Shown: positions 22,017 through 32,296 of the stretch, piece by piece
How positions within the stretch are numbered: the stretch's first letter is position 1
How the letters are laid out: each line of letters starts with the position of its first letter
Assembly (NCBI RefSeq): GCF_001742165.1
Contig: NZ_CP016442.1
Location: forward strand, 3,472,001 to 3,536,000
DNA: 64,000 nt
Reading direction: 5' to 3'
Origin: Burkholderia stabilis
GTDB taxonomy: Bacteria; Pseudomonadota; Gammaproteobacteria; Burkholderiales; Burkholderiaceae
Program-made: the position numbers and the translations under genes
The notes under the pieces: model-generated
Databases searched by the model: none
Seen by the model: only the letters and a program-made list of their open reading frames with translations
Told to the model about the DNA's origin: nothing

Positions 22017-24854
22017 TTAAGCAGCGCTCCGGATTTCGCCGTTTTCAAACAGGTTCGAGAAGCAGCGGCCGCACAGCGTCGGATGATCGGCGTGCGCGCC
22101 GACGTCCTCGCGGTAGTGCCAGCAGCGTTCGCACTTCTGGTACTTCGACGCGGCCACGTCGACGCTTTCCTGCGCTTCGTCGTCGACCTTGACGACCGTC
22201 GCGGCCGACGTGATCAGCACGAACTTGAGATCGTCGCCGAGGCTCGTGAGCGCGTCGTAGCGCGCGCCGCTCGCATGCACGGCCACTTCGGCCTGCAGCG
22301 ACGAACCGATGCGGTTCGCGGTACGCGCTTCCTCGAGCGCCTTCGTCACGTTGCCGCGCACTTCGCGCAGCAGCGCCCACTTCTCGATCAGCGCGGCCGA
22401 GCCGGCCACTTCCGGATACGCGTAGTAGGTTTCCGTGAAGATCGTCTCGCTGGCCGGCTGGAACACCTTCCATGCCTCTTCCGCCGTGAACGACAGGAAC
22501 GGCGCGAGCACGCGCAGCAGGCCGTGCGTCAGGTGGTACAGCGCAGTTTGCGCGGAGCGGCGCGCGCGCGAATCAGCCGCGCTCGTGTACAGGCGGTCCT
22601 TCAGCACGTCGAGGTAGAAGCCGCCGAGATCTTCCGAGCAGTACGTCTGCAGCTTCGCGACGACCGGGTGGAATTCGTACTTCTCGTAGTGGCCGAGCAG
22701 TTCCGCCTGCAGCTGCTCCGAGAACGCGACCGCGTAACGGTCGATCTCGAGCCATTCGCCGACGGGCACCGCGTGCTGCGCGTAGTCGAAGTCCGACAGG
22801 TTCGCGAGCAGGAAGCGCAGCGTGTTGCGGATGCGGCGATAGCCTTCGGTCACGCGCTTCAGGATTTCTTCCGAGATCGCGAGCTCGCCCGAATAGTCGG
22901 TCGATGCGATCCACAGGCGGATGATTTCCGCGCCGAGACGGTTTGCGACCTCATGCGGGTCGATGCCGTTGCCGAGCGACTTGCTCATCTTGCGGCCTTC
23001 GCCGTCGACCGTGAAGCCGTGCGTGAGCAGGCCCTTGTACGGCGCGCGGCCGTCGATCATCGACGCGGTCAGCAGCGACGAGTGGAACCAGCCGCGATGC
23101 TGGTCCGAACCTTCGAGGTACAGGTCGGCCGGGAACTGCAGCTGATCCTTGTGCGAGCCGCGCAGCACGTGCCAGTGCGTCGTGCCCGAGTCGAACCACA
23201 CGTCGAGCGTGTCGCGGTTCTTTTCGTACAGGTTTGCGTCGTCGCCGATCAGCTCGCGCGGGTCGAGCGTCTGCCATGCCTCGATGCCCGACTGCTCGAC
23301 GCGCTTCGCGACTTCCTCGAGCAGCTCGAGCGTGCGCGGGTGCAGCTCGCCGGTTTCCTTGTGCACGAAGAACGCCATCGGCACGCCCCATTGACGCTGG
23401 CGCGACAGCGTCCAGTCGGGACGGTTCGCGATCATGCTGAACAGCCGCTGCTTGCCCCACGACGGGTAGAACGCGGTCGCGTCGACGCCTTCGAGCGCCG
23501 TTTCGCGCAGCGTCTTGCCGCCGTCGCGCGGCGTGACGTCCATGCCGGCGAACCACTGCGACGTCGCGCGGTAGATGATCGGCGTCTTGTGGCGCCAGCA
23601 GTGCATGTAGCTGTGCGTGTACTTCTCGCTGCGCAGCAGCGAGCCGGCCGCGTTCAGCGCCTCGACGATCTTCGGGTTCGCATCCCAGATCGACAGGCCG
23701 CCGAACAGCGGCAGCGATTCGATATAACGACCGTCGCCCATCACCGGGTTGATGAAGTCCGAGTCGGTCATCCCGTGTGCCTTGCAGGACATGAAGTCCT
23801 CGATGCCGTACGCGGGCGACGAGTGCACGACGCCGGTGCCCGTGTCGGTCGTCACGTAGTCGCCGAGGTAGACGGGCGCGGTGCGCTTGTAGCCGGGGTG
23901 GGCCGATGCGAGCGGGTGGTGGAAGCGCAGGTTCGCGAGCTTCACGCCGGGAGCGGTCGCGACCACGCGGCCGGTCAGCTTGAACTCTTCCATGCACGCG
24001 GCGACGCGCTCTTCCGCGATGATCAGCAGCCCGCGCTCGGTGTCGACCAGCGCGTAGACGATTTCCGGATGCAGGTTCAGCGCCTGGTTCGCGGGAATCG
24101 TCCACGGCGTGGTGGTCCAGATCACGATGCCGCCTTCGGCGCGCGGCAGCGCCGGCAGGCCGAACGCCTGCGCGGTCTTTTCCGGTTCCGCGAACGCGAA
24201 CATCACGTCGATCGTCGGGTCGGTGCGGTCCTTGTACTCGACTTCCGCCTCGGCGAGCGCCGAGCCGCAGTCGAAGCACCAGTTCACCGGCTTCAGCCCG
24301 CGATACACGTAGCCCTTCTCGATGATCTTGCCGAGCGCGCGGAGCTCTTCCGCCTCGTTGACGAAGTTCATCGTCTTGTACGGGTTGGCCCAGTCGCCGA
24401 GCACGCCGAGGCGCTTGAAGCCGACCTTCTGCTTCTCGATCTGCTCGGTCGCGTACGCGCGCGCCTTGCTCATCACTTCGGCTGCCGGCAGCGACTTGCC
24501 GAACTGCTTCTCGATCTGGATTTCGATCGGCATGCCGTGGCAATCCCAGCCCGGCACGTACGGCGCGTCGAAGCCGGCCATGTTGCGCGACTTGACGACG
24601 ATGTCCTTCAGGATCTTGTTGACCGCGTGGCCGAGGTGGATGTCGCCGTTCGCATACGGCGGGCCGTCGTGCAGGATGAACTTCGGCCGGCCCTGGCTGG
24701 CCGCGCGGATCTTCTCGTAGAGGCCGCGCTCTTCCCATTCCTTGACCCACTGCGGCTCGCGCTTGGGCAGGTCGCCGCGCATCGGGAACGGCGTGTCGAG
24801 CAGGTTGACCGGATACTTGGCCTGCGGTTTCGAATCGGCTTTCTTGTTGCTCAT
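22017..24854 (-). CDS. ileS: Isoleucyl-tRNA synthetase
   Basis: A 945-residue class I aminoacyl-tRNA synthetase. The HIGH-type motif is [12 protein letters not shown] near residue 71 and the KMSKS motif is [13 protein letters not shown] near 620. The CP1 editing domain lies between ([14 protein letters not shown] near 250, then [15 protein letters not shown]). The C-terminal zinc finger is seen as [12 protein letters not shown] and CGRCFSN. Length matches E. coli IleS. It lies upstream of lspA with only a two-base gap. Confidence 0.97.
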   Translation of the reverse strand: MSNKKADSKPQAKYPVNLLDTPFPMRGDLPKREPQWVKEWEERGLYEKIRAASQGRPKFILHDGPPYANGDIHLGHAVNKILKDIVVKSRNMAGFDAPYVPGWDCHGMPIEIQIEKQFGKSLPAAEVMSKARAYATEQIEKQKVGFKRLGVLGDWANPYKTMNFVNEAEELRALGKIIEKGYVYRGLKPVNWCFDCGSALAEAEVEYKDRTDPTIDVMFAFAEPEKTAQAFGLPALPRAEGGIVIWTTTPWTIPANQALNLHPEIVYALVDTERGLLIIAEERVAACMEEFKLTGRVVATAPGVKLANLRFHHPLASAHPGYKRTAPVYLGDYVTTDTGTGVVHSSPAYGIEDFMSCKAHGMTDSDFINPVMGDGRYIESLPLFGGLSIWDANPKIVEALNAAGSLLRSEKYTHSYMHCWRHKTPIIYRATSQWFAGMDVTPRDGGKTLRETALEGVDATAFYPSWGKQRLFSMIANRPDWTLSRQRQWGVPMAFFVHKETGELHPRTLELLEEVAKRVEQSGIEAWQTLDPRELIGDDANLYEKNRDTLDVWFDSGTTHWHVLRGSHKDQLQFPADLYLEGSDQHRGWFHSSLLTASMIDGRAPYKGLLTHGFTVDGEGRKMSKSLGNGIDPHEVANRLGAEIIRLWIASTDYSGELAISEEILKRVTEGYRRIRNTLRFLLANLSDFDYAQHAVPVGEWLEIDRYAVAFSEQLQAELLGHYEKYEFHPVVAKLQTYCSEDLGGFYLDVLKDRLYTSAADSRARRSAQTALYHLTHGLLRVLAPFLSFTAEEAWKVFQPASETIFTETYYAYPEVAGSAALIEKWALLREVRGNVTKALEEARTANRIGSSLQAEVAVHASGARYDALTSLGDDLKFVLITSAATVVKVDDEAQESVDVAASKYQKCERCWHYREDVGAHADHPTLCGRCFSNLFENGEIRSAA

Positions 24855-24956
24855 GATGGGATCGCTATCAAATCGGGGGACGCTCGTGCGTCGTGAATCG
24901 AGGGTGCGCGCGCGTCGGCGGCGCGCGGGTTGCGGCGCGGGGCGCCGCTGGCCGGA

Positions 24957-25949
24957 TCAGCTAATTCGGTCGGTGGCCGACGTCGAGAAGCCCGTTGCGC
25001 GGCTGCCCGGCGCACGGTCGCGCTCGATGAAATATGCGCGCGCATTCGCGACGTCGAGTGCGATCGCGCGCGACAGCGCTTCGAGATCGTCGAACTTCGC
25101 CTCGTCGCGCAGCTTCTTCAGGAATTCGACGCGGATGAGCTTGCCGTACGCGTCGCCGTGCCAGTCGAGCAGGTGGACTTCGAGCAGCACGCGGCCCGAA
25201 TCGTCGACGGTCGGGCGCAGCCCGAGGCTCGCGACGCCCGGCAGCGGCGCGGGGCCGAGACCGTGCACCTGCACGACGAAGATGCCCGCGAGCGCCGGCC
25301 GCTTGTGCGCGATCGGCAGGTTCAGCGTCGGGAAGCCGAGGTCGCGGCCGAGCTTCAGCCCGTGCGCGACGTGGCCGCTGATCGCGTAACCGTGGCCGTG
25401 CGCCTGCGCGGCCGCGTCGAGATCGCCGGCCGCGAGCGCGGCGCGCACGCCGGAGCTGGAGATGCGCGTGCCGTCGCTGCCGGCCACCGTGCCCATTTGC
25501 TCGACCTCGAAGCCGTATTGCTCGCCGGCCGCCTTCAGCGTATCGAAGGTGCCCGCGCGCTTCGCGCCGTAGCAGAAATCGTCGCCGACCATCATCCAGC
25601 GCGTATGCAGCCCGCCGACGAGCGTACGCTCGACGAATGCCTGCGGCGACTGGCTCGCGAACGTGTGGTTGAAGTGCTCGACGACCACGCGGTCGACGCC
25701 GTGCTCGCGCAGCGCCTCGAGCTTGTCGCGCAGCATCGCGATGCGCGGCGGCGCGCCGGCCGGGTTGAAGAATTCGCGCGGATGCGGCTCGAAAGTCATC
25801 ACGCACACGGGCAGGCCGCGCGCGTCCGCTGCCGCGCGCACGCGCGCGAGCAGGGCCTGGTGGCCGCGATGGACACCGTCGAAGTTGCCGATCGTCAGCG
25901 CGCACGGGGCGCGGCTCTCGGCGTTGGGCAGGCCGCGGAAGACTTTCAC
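24957..25949 (-). CDS. ribF: Bifunctional riboflavin kinase / FAD synthetase
   Basis: A 330-residue enzyme that phosphorylates riboflavin to FMN and adenylylates FMN to FAD. The N-terminal nucleotidyltransferase has IGNFDGVHRGHQALL near residue 20 and GDDFCYGAKRAGT near 122, followed by RISSSGVRAAL. The C-terminal kinase has GHVAHGLKLGRDLGFPTLNL. It heads the minus-strand run with ileS about 100 bp downstream. It is divergent from purN. Confidence 0.95.
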   Translation of the reverse strand: MKVFRGLPNAESRAPCALTIGNFDGVHRGHQALLARVRAAADARGLPVCVMTFEPHPREFFNPAGAPPRIAMLRDKLEALREHGVDRVVVEHFNHTFASQSPQAFVERTLVGGLHTRWMMVGDDFCYGAKRAGTFDTLKAAGEQYGFEVEQMGTVAGSDGTRISSSGVRAALAAGDLDAAAQAHGHGYAISGHVAHGLKLGRDLGFPTLNLPIAHKRPALAGIFVVQVHGLGPAPLPGVASLGLRPTVDDSGRVLLEVHLLDWHGDAYGKLIRVEFLKKLRDEAKFDDLEALSRAIALDVANARAYFIERDRAPGSRATGFSTSATDRIS

Positions 25950-26071
25950 GATAGCGGATGCAGCGTCGGGGAATGGGCGGTGGGATGCCGCAAAGCAGAA
26001 GATTATAAACGTTCGGGCGGGCCGGCGGCCGAGAAGGCGGGAAACGCGGGGGCGAATGGTAAAATTCGCGG

Positions 26072-26734
26072 ATGAAAAAACTCGTGATCCTGATTTCCGG
26101 TCGCGGCAGCAACATGGAGGCCATCGTCCGCGCGTGCGCGCAGGAACGCTGGCCAGCCGAAGTTGCGGCCGTGATCGCCAACCGGCCCGATGCGGCCGGC
26201 CTGGCTTTTGCTGCGTCGCACGGGGTGGCGACCGCGGTGGTCGACCACCGGTCGTTCGACGGCCGCGACAGCTTCGACGCGGCGCTCGCCGCCGAAATCG
26301 ACCGCTTTGCCCCCGATCTCGTGGTCCTCGCGGGCTTCATGCGCATCCTCACGCCGGCATTCGTCAGACGATACGAAGGCAGGCTGCTGAACGTCCACCC
26401 GTCGCTGCTGCCGAGCTTCAAGGGCATCCACACGCACCAGCAGGCGCTCGACGCGGGCGTTGCGCTGCACGGCGCGACCGTGCACTTCGTCATCCCCGAG
26501 CTCGACAGCGGCGCGATCGTCGCACAGGGCGCCGTGCCCGTGCGCGCGGGTGACGATGCGGCCGCGCTCGCGCAGCGCGTGCTGTCGGTCGAGCATGTGC
26601 TGTATCCGCGTGCGGTGCGCTGGTTCGTCGAGGGGCGTTTGCGCCTCGAGAACGGCCGGGCAGTGGTGGCGCCGGAAGAGGCGCGCTGGATTTTCGCGGA
26701 TCAACCGCAAACCGAAACGAGTGAGGGCGTATGA
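26072..26734 (+). CDS. purN: Phosphoribosylglycinamide formyltransferase
   Basis: A 220-residue GAR transformylase of purine synthesis using 10-formyl-THF. It opens LVILISGRGSNMEAIV, and the active-site block NVHPSLLPSFKGIHTHQQALDAG (residues about 108-130) contains the catalytic Asn-His and the HPSLLP loop; the catalytic Asp lies in IPELDSGAIVAQGAV. The stop overlaps the next gene start by 4 bases, so it is coupled to the RsmB-type methyltransferase. Confidence 0.95.
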   Translation: MKKLVILISGRGSNMEAIVRACAQERWPAEVAAVIANRPDAAGLAFAASHGVATAVVDHRSFDGRDSFDAALAAEIDRFAPDLVVLAGFMRILTPAFVRRYEGRLLNVHPSLLPSFKGIHTHQQALDAGVALHGATVHFVIPELDSGAIVAQGAVPVRAGDDAAALAQRVLSVEHVLYPRAVRWFVEGRLRLENGRAVVAPEEARWIFADQPQTETSEGV

Positions 26735-27993
26735 AGCTGCACGGATTCCTGATTGGCCAGACCGAGACCTTGCTCGCTGAGGTGCTGAAATTCGCCGGCC
26801 CCGCCGATGCGACCACGAGCCGGTTCTTCCGCGCGCACCCGAAGCTCGGGCATGCCGAGCGCGGCGTGATCGCCGAGGCCGTGTTCGCGGTGCTGCGCCG
26901 GAAGATGGAGTTTTCGCACCTGGCCGAGAGCGGCACGGGCACGCCCGCGCGGCGTCTCACGCTGCTTGGCCTGATGCAGACGGCAGGCCGCAACGCGCTG
27001 AGGCCGTTTTTGTCCGACACCGAGTCCGCATGGCTCGAGCACGTGTCGAAGATCGATCCGGCGAGCCTGCCCGTGCGCGTGCGCACGAACCTGCCCGACT
27101 GGATCCACCAGGCGTTGTCGGCCCGTTTCGACGCCGAGGAGCTCGCGCAGCTCGCCGCCGCGCTGAACTACCCGGCGCCGCTCGACCTGCGCGCCAACGC
27201 GCAGAAGGCAACCCGCGACCAGGTGATCGACGCGCTGCGCGCGAACGGCATCGATGCGGGGGCGACGCCGTTCGCGCCGTTCGGCGTGCGCGTCAACGGC
27301 AAGCCGGCGCTGACGCGCCTGAAGCTGTTCGAGGAAGGCCAGATCGAGGTGCAGGACGAGGGCAGCCAGCTGCTGTGCTCGCTCGTCGCGCCGCGCCGCG
27401 GCGAGATGGTCGTCGATTTCTGCGCAGGTGCGGGCGGCAAGACGCTGGCGCTGGGCGCGATGATGCGCTCGACCGGGCGCCTCTATGCGTTCGACGTGTC
27501 GGAAAAGCGTCTCGCGAAGCTGAAGCCGCGCCTTGCGCGCAGCGGGCTGTCGAACGTGAACCCGGTGCTGATCGACAGCGAGCACGACGCGAAGATCAAG
27601 CGTCTCGCCGGCAAGATCGACCGCGTGCTGGTCGACGCGCCGTGCAGTGGCCTCGGCACGCTGCGCCGCAATCCGGACCTGAAGTGGCGCCAGTCGCGCA
27701 CGGCGATCGACGAACTGGTGCCGAAGCAGGCGTCGATCCTCGCGAGCGCCGCGCGCCTCGTGAAGAAGGGCGGCCGGCTCGTCTACGCGACCTGCAGCGT
27801 GCTCGACGCCGAGAACGAGCGCATCGTCGAGCAGTTCCTGGCCGACCATCCGGAGTTCGTGCTGGTGCCCGCGCAGAAGGTGCTGGCCGACCAGCGCATC
27901 GAGATCGAGACCGGCGACTATCTGTCGCTGTGGCCGCATCGTCACGCGACCGACGGCTTCTTTGCCGCCGTGCTCGAGCGGCGCGCGCAGTAA
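26731..27993 (+). CDS. RsmB/NOP family (m5C) RNA methyltransferase
   Basis: A 420-residue SAM-dependent cytosine-5 RNA methyltransferase. The SAM motif VVDFCAGAGGKTLALG lies near residue 225. The two catalytic cysteines are in DAPCSGLGTLRRNPD (near 303) and YATCSVLDAENE (near 353). An N-terminal extension (about 150 residues) resembles the NusB-like region of RsmB, but it is divergent. The start overlaps purN by 4 bases. It is probably a paralogue, since Burkholderia have a separate rsmB near fmt; that is from memory. The rRNA or tRNA target is unknown. Confidence 0.88.
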   Translation: MKLHGFLIGQTETLLAEVLKFAGPADATTSRFFRAHPKLGHAERGVIAEAVFAVLRRKMEFSHLAESGTGTPARRLTLLGLMQTAGRNALRPFLSDTESAWLEHVSKIDPASLPVRVRTNLPDWIHQALSARFDAEELAQLAAALNYPAPLDLRANAQKATRDQVIDALRANGIDAGATPFAPFGVRVNGKPALTRLKLFEEGQIEVQDEGSQLLCSLVAPRRGEMVVDFCAGAGGKTLALGAMMRSTGRLYAFDVSEKRLAKLKPRLARSGLSNVNPVLIDSEHDAKIKRLAGKIDRVLVDAPCSGLGTLRRNPDLKWRQSRTAIDELVPKQASILASAARLVKKGGRLVYATCSVLDAENERIVEQFLADHPEFVLVPAQKVLADQRIEIETGDYLSLWPHRHATDGFFAAVLERRAQ

Positions 27994-28011
27994 CGGCAGC
28001 CCGGACGGACG

Positions 28012-29376
28012 ATGGAGAACCTGCAGAACCGCCTGCTGTCGCACCGGCTGGCTTCGGTGATTCGCGACTTTCACCAGCCGGTGATGATCTGGCAGGCGGC
28101 GATTCTCGTCGGCGCGCTGTGTTTCGCTTGGGTGGCCGCGCGCTTCGTGCACGGCCGGATCGACGCGCGCCGCCGGGCGGCCGGACGTGCGCCCGGCGCG
28201 GGCGCGCAGAGCCTGAAGCGCGCGTTGTTCCCGTTGTTCGGCGGCATCTTCGTGGGCGCTGCGCAGCTCGCGTTCGACCCGTTCATGTCGACGTCGCTGC
28301 TGTCGCTCGCGCTCGTTCCGTTGTTCGGCATCGGGCTGATCTACGTGCTGTTCTTCTTCGCGCGGCGCGTGTTCGCGCGCGACGGGCACACGCATGCGTG
28401 GCTGTCGATCGTCGAGAAGATCGTGTCGACCGTCGTGTGGGCCGCGATGGTGCTGACGGTGCTCGGCATCCAGCGCGACGTGATCGCGTGGCTCGACAGC
28501 GTGCAGTTCCGCGTCGCGAATGCGCACCTCACGCTGATGTCGCTGATTTCCGGCGCGCTGTGGGTGTGCGTGACGCTGATGGTCGCGATGTGGCTCGGCT
28601 CGGTGCTCGAGGAGCGCCTCGCACGGGCGAGCACGCTCGACGCGAATCTGAAGGTGGTGCTGTCGCGGGTCGGCCGCGCGCTGCTCGTGTTCGCGGCGGT
28701 CCTGATCGGGCTGTCGCTCGTCGGCATCGACGTGACGGTGCTCGGCGTGTTCGGCGGGGCAGTGGGCGTGGGCCTCGGCTTCGGGTTGCAGAAGATCGCG
28801 AGCAACTACGTGTCGGGCTTCATCATCCTGCTCGACCGCTCGCTGCGGCTCGGCGACGCGATCAGCGTCGGCGGGCTGCAGGGCGTCGTCACGCAGATCC
28901 GCACGCGCTATACGGTCGTGCGCGGCCTCGACGGCAACGAGACGCTGATCCCGAACGAGAAGCTGATCACCGACGTCGTGCAGAACCAGTCGTCGTACCT
29001 GACGCGCGGTTATGCGAAGGTCGCCGTGCAGGTCGCGTACACGAGCGACGTCGAGCACGCGCTCGCGTTGCTCGCCGACGCCGCGAAGGGCGTGCCGCGC
29101 GTGCTGACCGAGCCCGCGCCGACCCCGTATCTCGTCAGCTTCGGCGCGGACGGGATCGACCTGGAGCTCGGCTTCTGGATCGAGGATTCGGCGAAAGGCA
29201 CGTCGGGCGTGCGTTCGGCCGTGAACCGCAACATCTGGCGGCTGTTCAGCGAGCACGGGATCTCGATCCCGTTTCCGCAACGCGAAGTGCGTGTCGTCGG
29301 GTTGCCGGACGGCTTTCCCGCCACGAATGCCACGGCCGGCGACGGCGCGGCAGACGGGCGCGCGCCGGCAGCGTAG
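28012..29376 (+). CDS. MscS-family mechanosensitive ion channel
   Basis: A 454-residue inner-membrane protein. About five or six hydrophobic segments precede the MscS core. The pore-lining helix and beta domain are recognisable near residues 240-290 (VFGGAVGVGLGFGLQKIASNYVSGFIIL, then DRSLRLGDAISVGG). The C-terminal alpha/beta vestibule follows. It belongs to the larger YbdG/KefA-like MscS relatives. It starts 18 bp after the methyltransferase gene and may be cotranscribed. A role in osmotic down-shock is the family expectation. Confidence 0.9.
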   Translation: MENLQNRLLSHRLASVIRDFHQPVMIWQAAILVGALCFAWVAARFVHGRIDARRRAAGRAPGAGAQSLKRALFPLFGGIFVGAAQLAFDPFMSTSLLSLALVPLFGIGLIYVLFFFARRVFARDGHTHAWLSIVEKIVSTVVWAAMVLTVLGIQRDVIAWLDSVQFRVANAHLTLMSLISGALWVCVTLMVAMWLGSVLEERLARASTLDANLKVVLSRVGRALLVFAAVLIGLSLVGIDVTVLGVFGGAVGVGLGFGLQKIASNYVSGFIILLDRSLRLGDAISVGGLQGVVTQIRTRYTVVRGLDGNETLIPNEKLITDVVQNQSSYLTRGYAKVAVQVAYTSDVEHALALLADAAKGVPRVLTEPAPTPYLVSFGADGIDLELGFWIEDSAKGTSGVRSAVNRNIWRLFSEHGISIPFPQREVRVVGLPDGFPATNATAGDGAADGRAPAA

Positions 29377-29598
29377 CGCGCGTCGGCCGTCAAGTGGGTT
29401 GACCCCGCGGCCGGAACCGGATCGCGGGCGTCTCCAAGTCCGCCTCTGGACTGCTTGCGTTGCGCCAGGGCAAGAAAATGTTCATTTTTTACAAAGACTT
29501 GGAACGGTTGAAGTAAAATTCTGGTCTACACGCGGTATGCTTTCATTTTTCTGACGTCTGCGTGAGCCGGCGTCGCTCTCTCATCACAGGTAACTGCC

Positions 29599-30795
29599 TT
29601 GTTGAATTCCCTGCTCGATTTTCTTTCCCACGGGCTCCTGCGCTTTTCGTGGTGGCAGGTCGCGCTGTTCGCGCTCGCCGTCACGCACGTCACGATCATC
29701 GGCGTGACGGTCTACCTGCACCGCTGCCAGGCGCACCGCGCGCTGGAGCTGCATCCGATCGCGAGCCACTTCTTCCGCCTCTGGCTGTGGATGACGACCG
29801 GCATGCTGACGGGGCAGTGGGCCGCGATTCACCGCAAGCACCACGCGAAGTGCGAGACCGAGGAAGATCCGCACAGCCCGCAGACGCGCGGCATCTGGAA
29901 GGTGTTCCTCGAGGGCGCCGAGCTCTATCGCGCGGAAGCGAAGAATGAAGAGACGATGTGCAAGTTCGGGCACGGCACGCCGAGCGACTGGATCGAACGC
30001 AATCTCTATTCGAAGTACCCGATCCTCGGCATCAGCATCATGATGGTGATCGACGTCGCGCTGTTCGGCGTGCTCGGTCTGACCGTGTGGGCCGTGCAGA
30101 TGGTCTGGATCCCGTTCTGGGCGGCTGGCGTCGTCAACGGCTTCGGTCACTTCTGGGGCTATCGCAACTTCAACTCGGCCGACGCGAGCACGAACCTGTT
30201 CCCGTGGGGCATCGTGATCGGCGGCGAAGAGCTGCACAACAACCACCACACGTTCGCGACATCGGCGAAGCTGTCGAACAAGTGGTACGAGTTCGACATC
30301 GGCTGGATGTACATCCGCATCATGTCGGCGTTCGGCCTCGCGAAGGTGAAGAAGGTCGCGCCGACGCCGCGCCTGAACAAGCCGAAGATGGTGCTCGACC
30401 AGGAAACGCTGCAGGCCGTGCTGTCGAACCGCTACGAAGTGATGGCGCGCTACGGCAAGGCCGTGAAGCGTGCGTACGCCCAGGAGCTCGCGCACCTGAA
30501 GGAGCTCGGTTCGAGCGAGAAGTACCAGCTGATGCGCGGCGCGCGCAAGTGGTTCCACAAGGACGCCGACGGCCTCGACGAGCCGCAGAAGAAGCTGCTG
30601 CCGGAAATCTTCGCGAACAGCCAGAAGCTGCATACGTACTTCCAGCTGCGCCAGGATCTCGCCGCGATCTGGGATCGCTCGACCGCATCGCGCGAACAGC
30701 TTCTCGCGCAATTGCAGGATTGGTGCCATCGCGCAGAACAAAGCGGCATCAAGGCGCTGCAGGAATTCGCGACACGCCTGCGTCGCTACGCCTGA
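29599..30795 (+). CDS. Membrane fatty acid desaturase (acyl-CoA delta-9 type)
   Basis: A 398-residue di-iron integral membrane desaturase. The three His boxes are present: HRCQAHR near residue 42, HRKHHAK near 80 and HNNHHTF near 216. Hydrophobic segments flank each box. The length is longer than the core domain: the C-terminal 130 residues are an acidic/basic helical extension with unknown role. The start is one of two adjacent TTG codons (29599 or 29602), since no ATG is near; an ACAGG sequence lies upstream. A terminator follows at 30828. Confidence 0.9.
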   Translation: MLNSLLDFLSHGLLRFSWWQVALFALAVTHVTIIGVTVYLHRCQAHRALELHPIASHFFRLWLWMTTGMLTGQWAAIHRKHHAKCETEEDPHSPQTRGIWKVFLEGAELYRAEAKNEETMCKFGHGTPSDWIERNLYSKYPILGISIMMVIDVALFGVLGLTVWAVQMVWIPFWAAGVVNGFGHFWGYRNFNSADASTNLFPWGIVIGGEELHNNHHTFATSAKLSNKWYEFDIGWMYIRIMSAFGLAKVKKVAPTPRLNKPKMVLDQETLQAVLSNRYEVMARYGKAVKRAYAQELAHLKELGSSEKYQLMRGARKWFHKDADGLDEPQKKLLPEIFANSQKLHTYFQLRQDLAAIWDRSTASREQLLAQLQDWCHRAEQSGIKALQEFATRLRRYA

Positions 30796-30827
30796 TTCGA
30801 AATCGATTAGAATCTGAGGACGTCACA

Positions 30828-30852
30828 AACCCCGCGTTGGCGGGGTTTTTTC
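30828..30852 (+). terminator. Terminator of the desaturase gene
   Basis: AACCCCG/CGGGGTT with a 6-base loop and a run of six T residues, 33 bp past the stop. Confidence 0.85.
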
Positions 30853-30903
30853 ATTTGGGCCGCCCGTTTTCGAGGGGGCGATCAGACGATCCGCAGGGCT
30901 GCG

Positions 30904-31148
30904 CCTTGCATGGGATTTGAGCCAGGCGCTGCGCGCCAACTCGGATCGACCGCAAAGCATGGGGTCCAGGCAAGCGCTGAAGCGCGAATTTGGGTCGACT
31001 GCAAAGCATGGGGCTCAGGCAAGCGCTAAAGCGCTAACTTGGGTCGACCGCAAAGCATGGGACCCAAGTAAGCGCTAAAGCGCCAACTTGGGCCGACCGC
31101 AAAGCATGGGACCCAAGTAAGCGCTAAAGCGCTAACTTGGGTCGACAG
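30904..31148 (+). repeat. Five tandem 49-bp palindromic repeats upstream of nadA
   Basis: Five units of exactly 49 bp begin at 30904 (degenerate), 30953, 31002, 31051 and 31100. Each starts near CAAAGCATGGG and ends with GGTCGAC or a variant. Within each unit the two arms form a 15-bp inverted repeat (31111-31125 with 31128-31142 in the last unit, one mismatch). Differences between units often keep pairing by G-T/G-U wobble. The last hairpin ends 5 bases before the nadA ribosome-binding site. Confidence 0.9.
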
Positions 31149-31159
31149 GAGATATGGAG

Positions 31160-32296
31160 ATGCAATCGACGATCAAACCCGTCGAGTACGACCGTCCGGT
31201 CGCGGCAGGCGCGGTCTGCGGTGTCGGACAGGCATGGGCAAAAGTACCCGATACGCCGTCCCCGGAGGAGCGCGCCGCGCTGAAGGCACGCATCAAGGCA
31301 TTGCTCGTACGTGAAAAGGCCGTGCTGGTCGCACACTACTACGTCGATGCCGAATTGCAGGAACTGGCCGACGAAACAGGCGGCTGCGTCGCCGATTCGC
31401 TCGAAATGGCCCGCTTCGGCCGCGATCACGACGCGCAAACGCTCATCGTCGCCGGCGTGCGCTTCATGGGCGAAACCGCGAAGATCCTGAGCCCGAACAA
31501 GCGGATCCTGATGCCCGATCTCGATGCGACCTGCTCGCTCGACCTCGGCTGTCCGGTCGACGAATTCTCGGCATTCTGCGATGCGCATCCCGACCGTACC
31601 GTCGTCGTCTACGCAAACACCAGCGCGGCCGTGAAGGCGCGCGCGGACTGGATGGTCACGTCGTCGATCGGCCTCGAGATCGTTGCCGATCTGCACGCGC
31701 GCGGCGAGAAGATCATCTGGGCGCCCGATCGCCATCTCGGCAGTTATATTCAGAAGAAAACCGGCGCGGACATGCTGCTTTGGCAGGGTTCGTGCCTCGT
31801 GCACGACGAGTTCAAAGGTATCGAGCTCGACCTGCTGCGCGCGGAATATCCGGACGCGAAGGTGCTCGTGCATCCCGAGTCGCCGGAAAACGTCGTCGCG
31901 CAGGCCGATGTCGTCGGTTCGACCACGCAACTGATCGACGCGGCGGTCAAGTTCGACGCGAAGCGCTTCATCGTCGCGACCGATCTCGGCATCCTGCACA
32001 AGATGCAGCTCGCGGCGCCCGGCAAGACCTTCATCGCCGCACCGACGGCCGGCAACAGCGCAACCTGCAAGAGCTGCGCGCACTGTCCGTGGATGGCGAT
32101 GAACGGCCTCGCGAACCTCGCCGACGTGCTCGAACGCGGTCACAACGAGATCTTCGTCGATCCCGCGATCGGTGAACGCGCACGCTTGCCTATCGACCGG
32201 ATGCTCGATTTCGCAGCCGCACACAAGAAGCGCGTGCAGGCGAGCGGCGATCTGCAGCGCGACCAGCAACTGTTTGCGAACGTGGGGGCGGCATGA
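31160..32296 (+). CDS. nadA: Quinolinate synthase A
   Basis: A 378-residue [4Fe-4S] enzyme that condenses iminoaspartate with dihydroxyacetone phosphate to quinolinate. The cluster cysteines are visible: Cys in [17 protein letters not shown] near residue 120, Cys in [11 protein letters not shown] near 207 and [13 protein letters not shown] near 306. The ATG at 31160 is preferred to 31154: AGGAGA lies 7 bases before the former but only 1 base before the latter. It overlaps nadC (ATGATGA). The array of palindromic repeats stands immediately upstream. Confidence 0.95.
   Translation: MQSTIKPVEYDRPVAAGAVCGVGQAWAKVPDTPSPEERAALKARIKALLVREKAVLVAHYYVDAELQELADETGGCVADSLEMARFGRDHDAQTLIVAGVRFMGETAKILSPNKRILMPDLDATCSLDLGCPVDEFSAFCDAHPDRTVVVYANTSAAVKARADWMVTSSIGLEIVADLHARGEKIIWAPDRHLGSYIQKKTGADMLLWQGSCLVHDEFKGIELDLLRAEYPDAKVLVHPESPENVVAQADVVGSTTQLIDAAVKFDAKRFIVATDLGILHKMQLAAPGKTFIAAPTAGNSATCKSCAHCPWMAMNGLANLADVLERGHNEIFVDPAIGERARLPIDRMLDFAAAHKKRVQASGDLQRDQQLFANVGAA

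Noticed and set aside
22083..24896. 937-aa plus-strand open frame
   Set aside because: Exactly antisense to ileS, with the Arg/His/Val-rich composition of a shadow frame.
30904..31148. CRISPR array
   Set aside because: The five units are contiguous with no unique spacers, and no cas gene is present.
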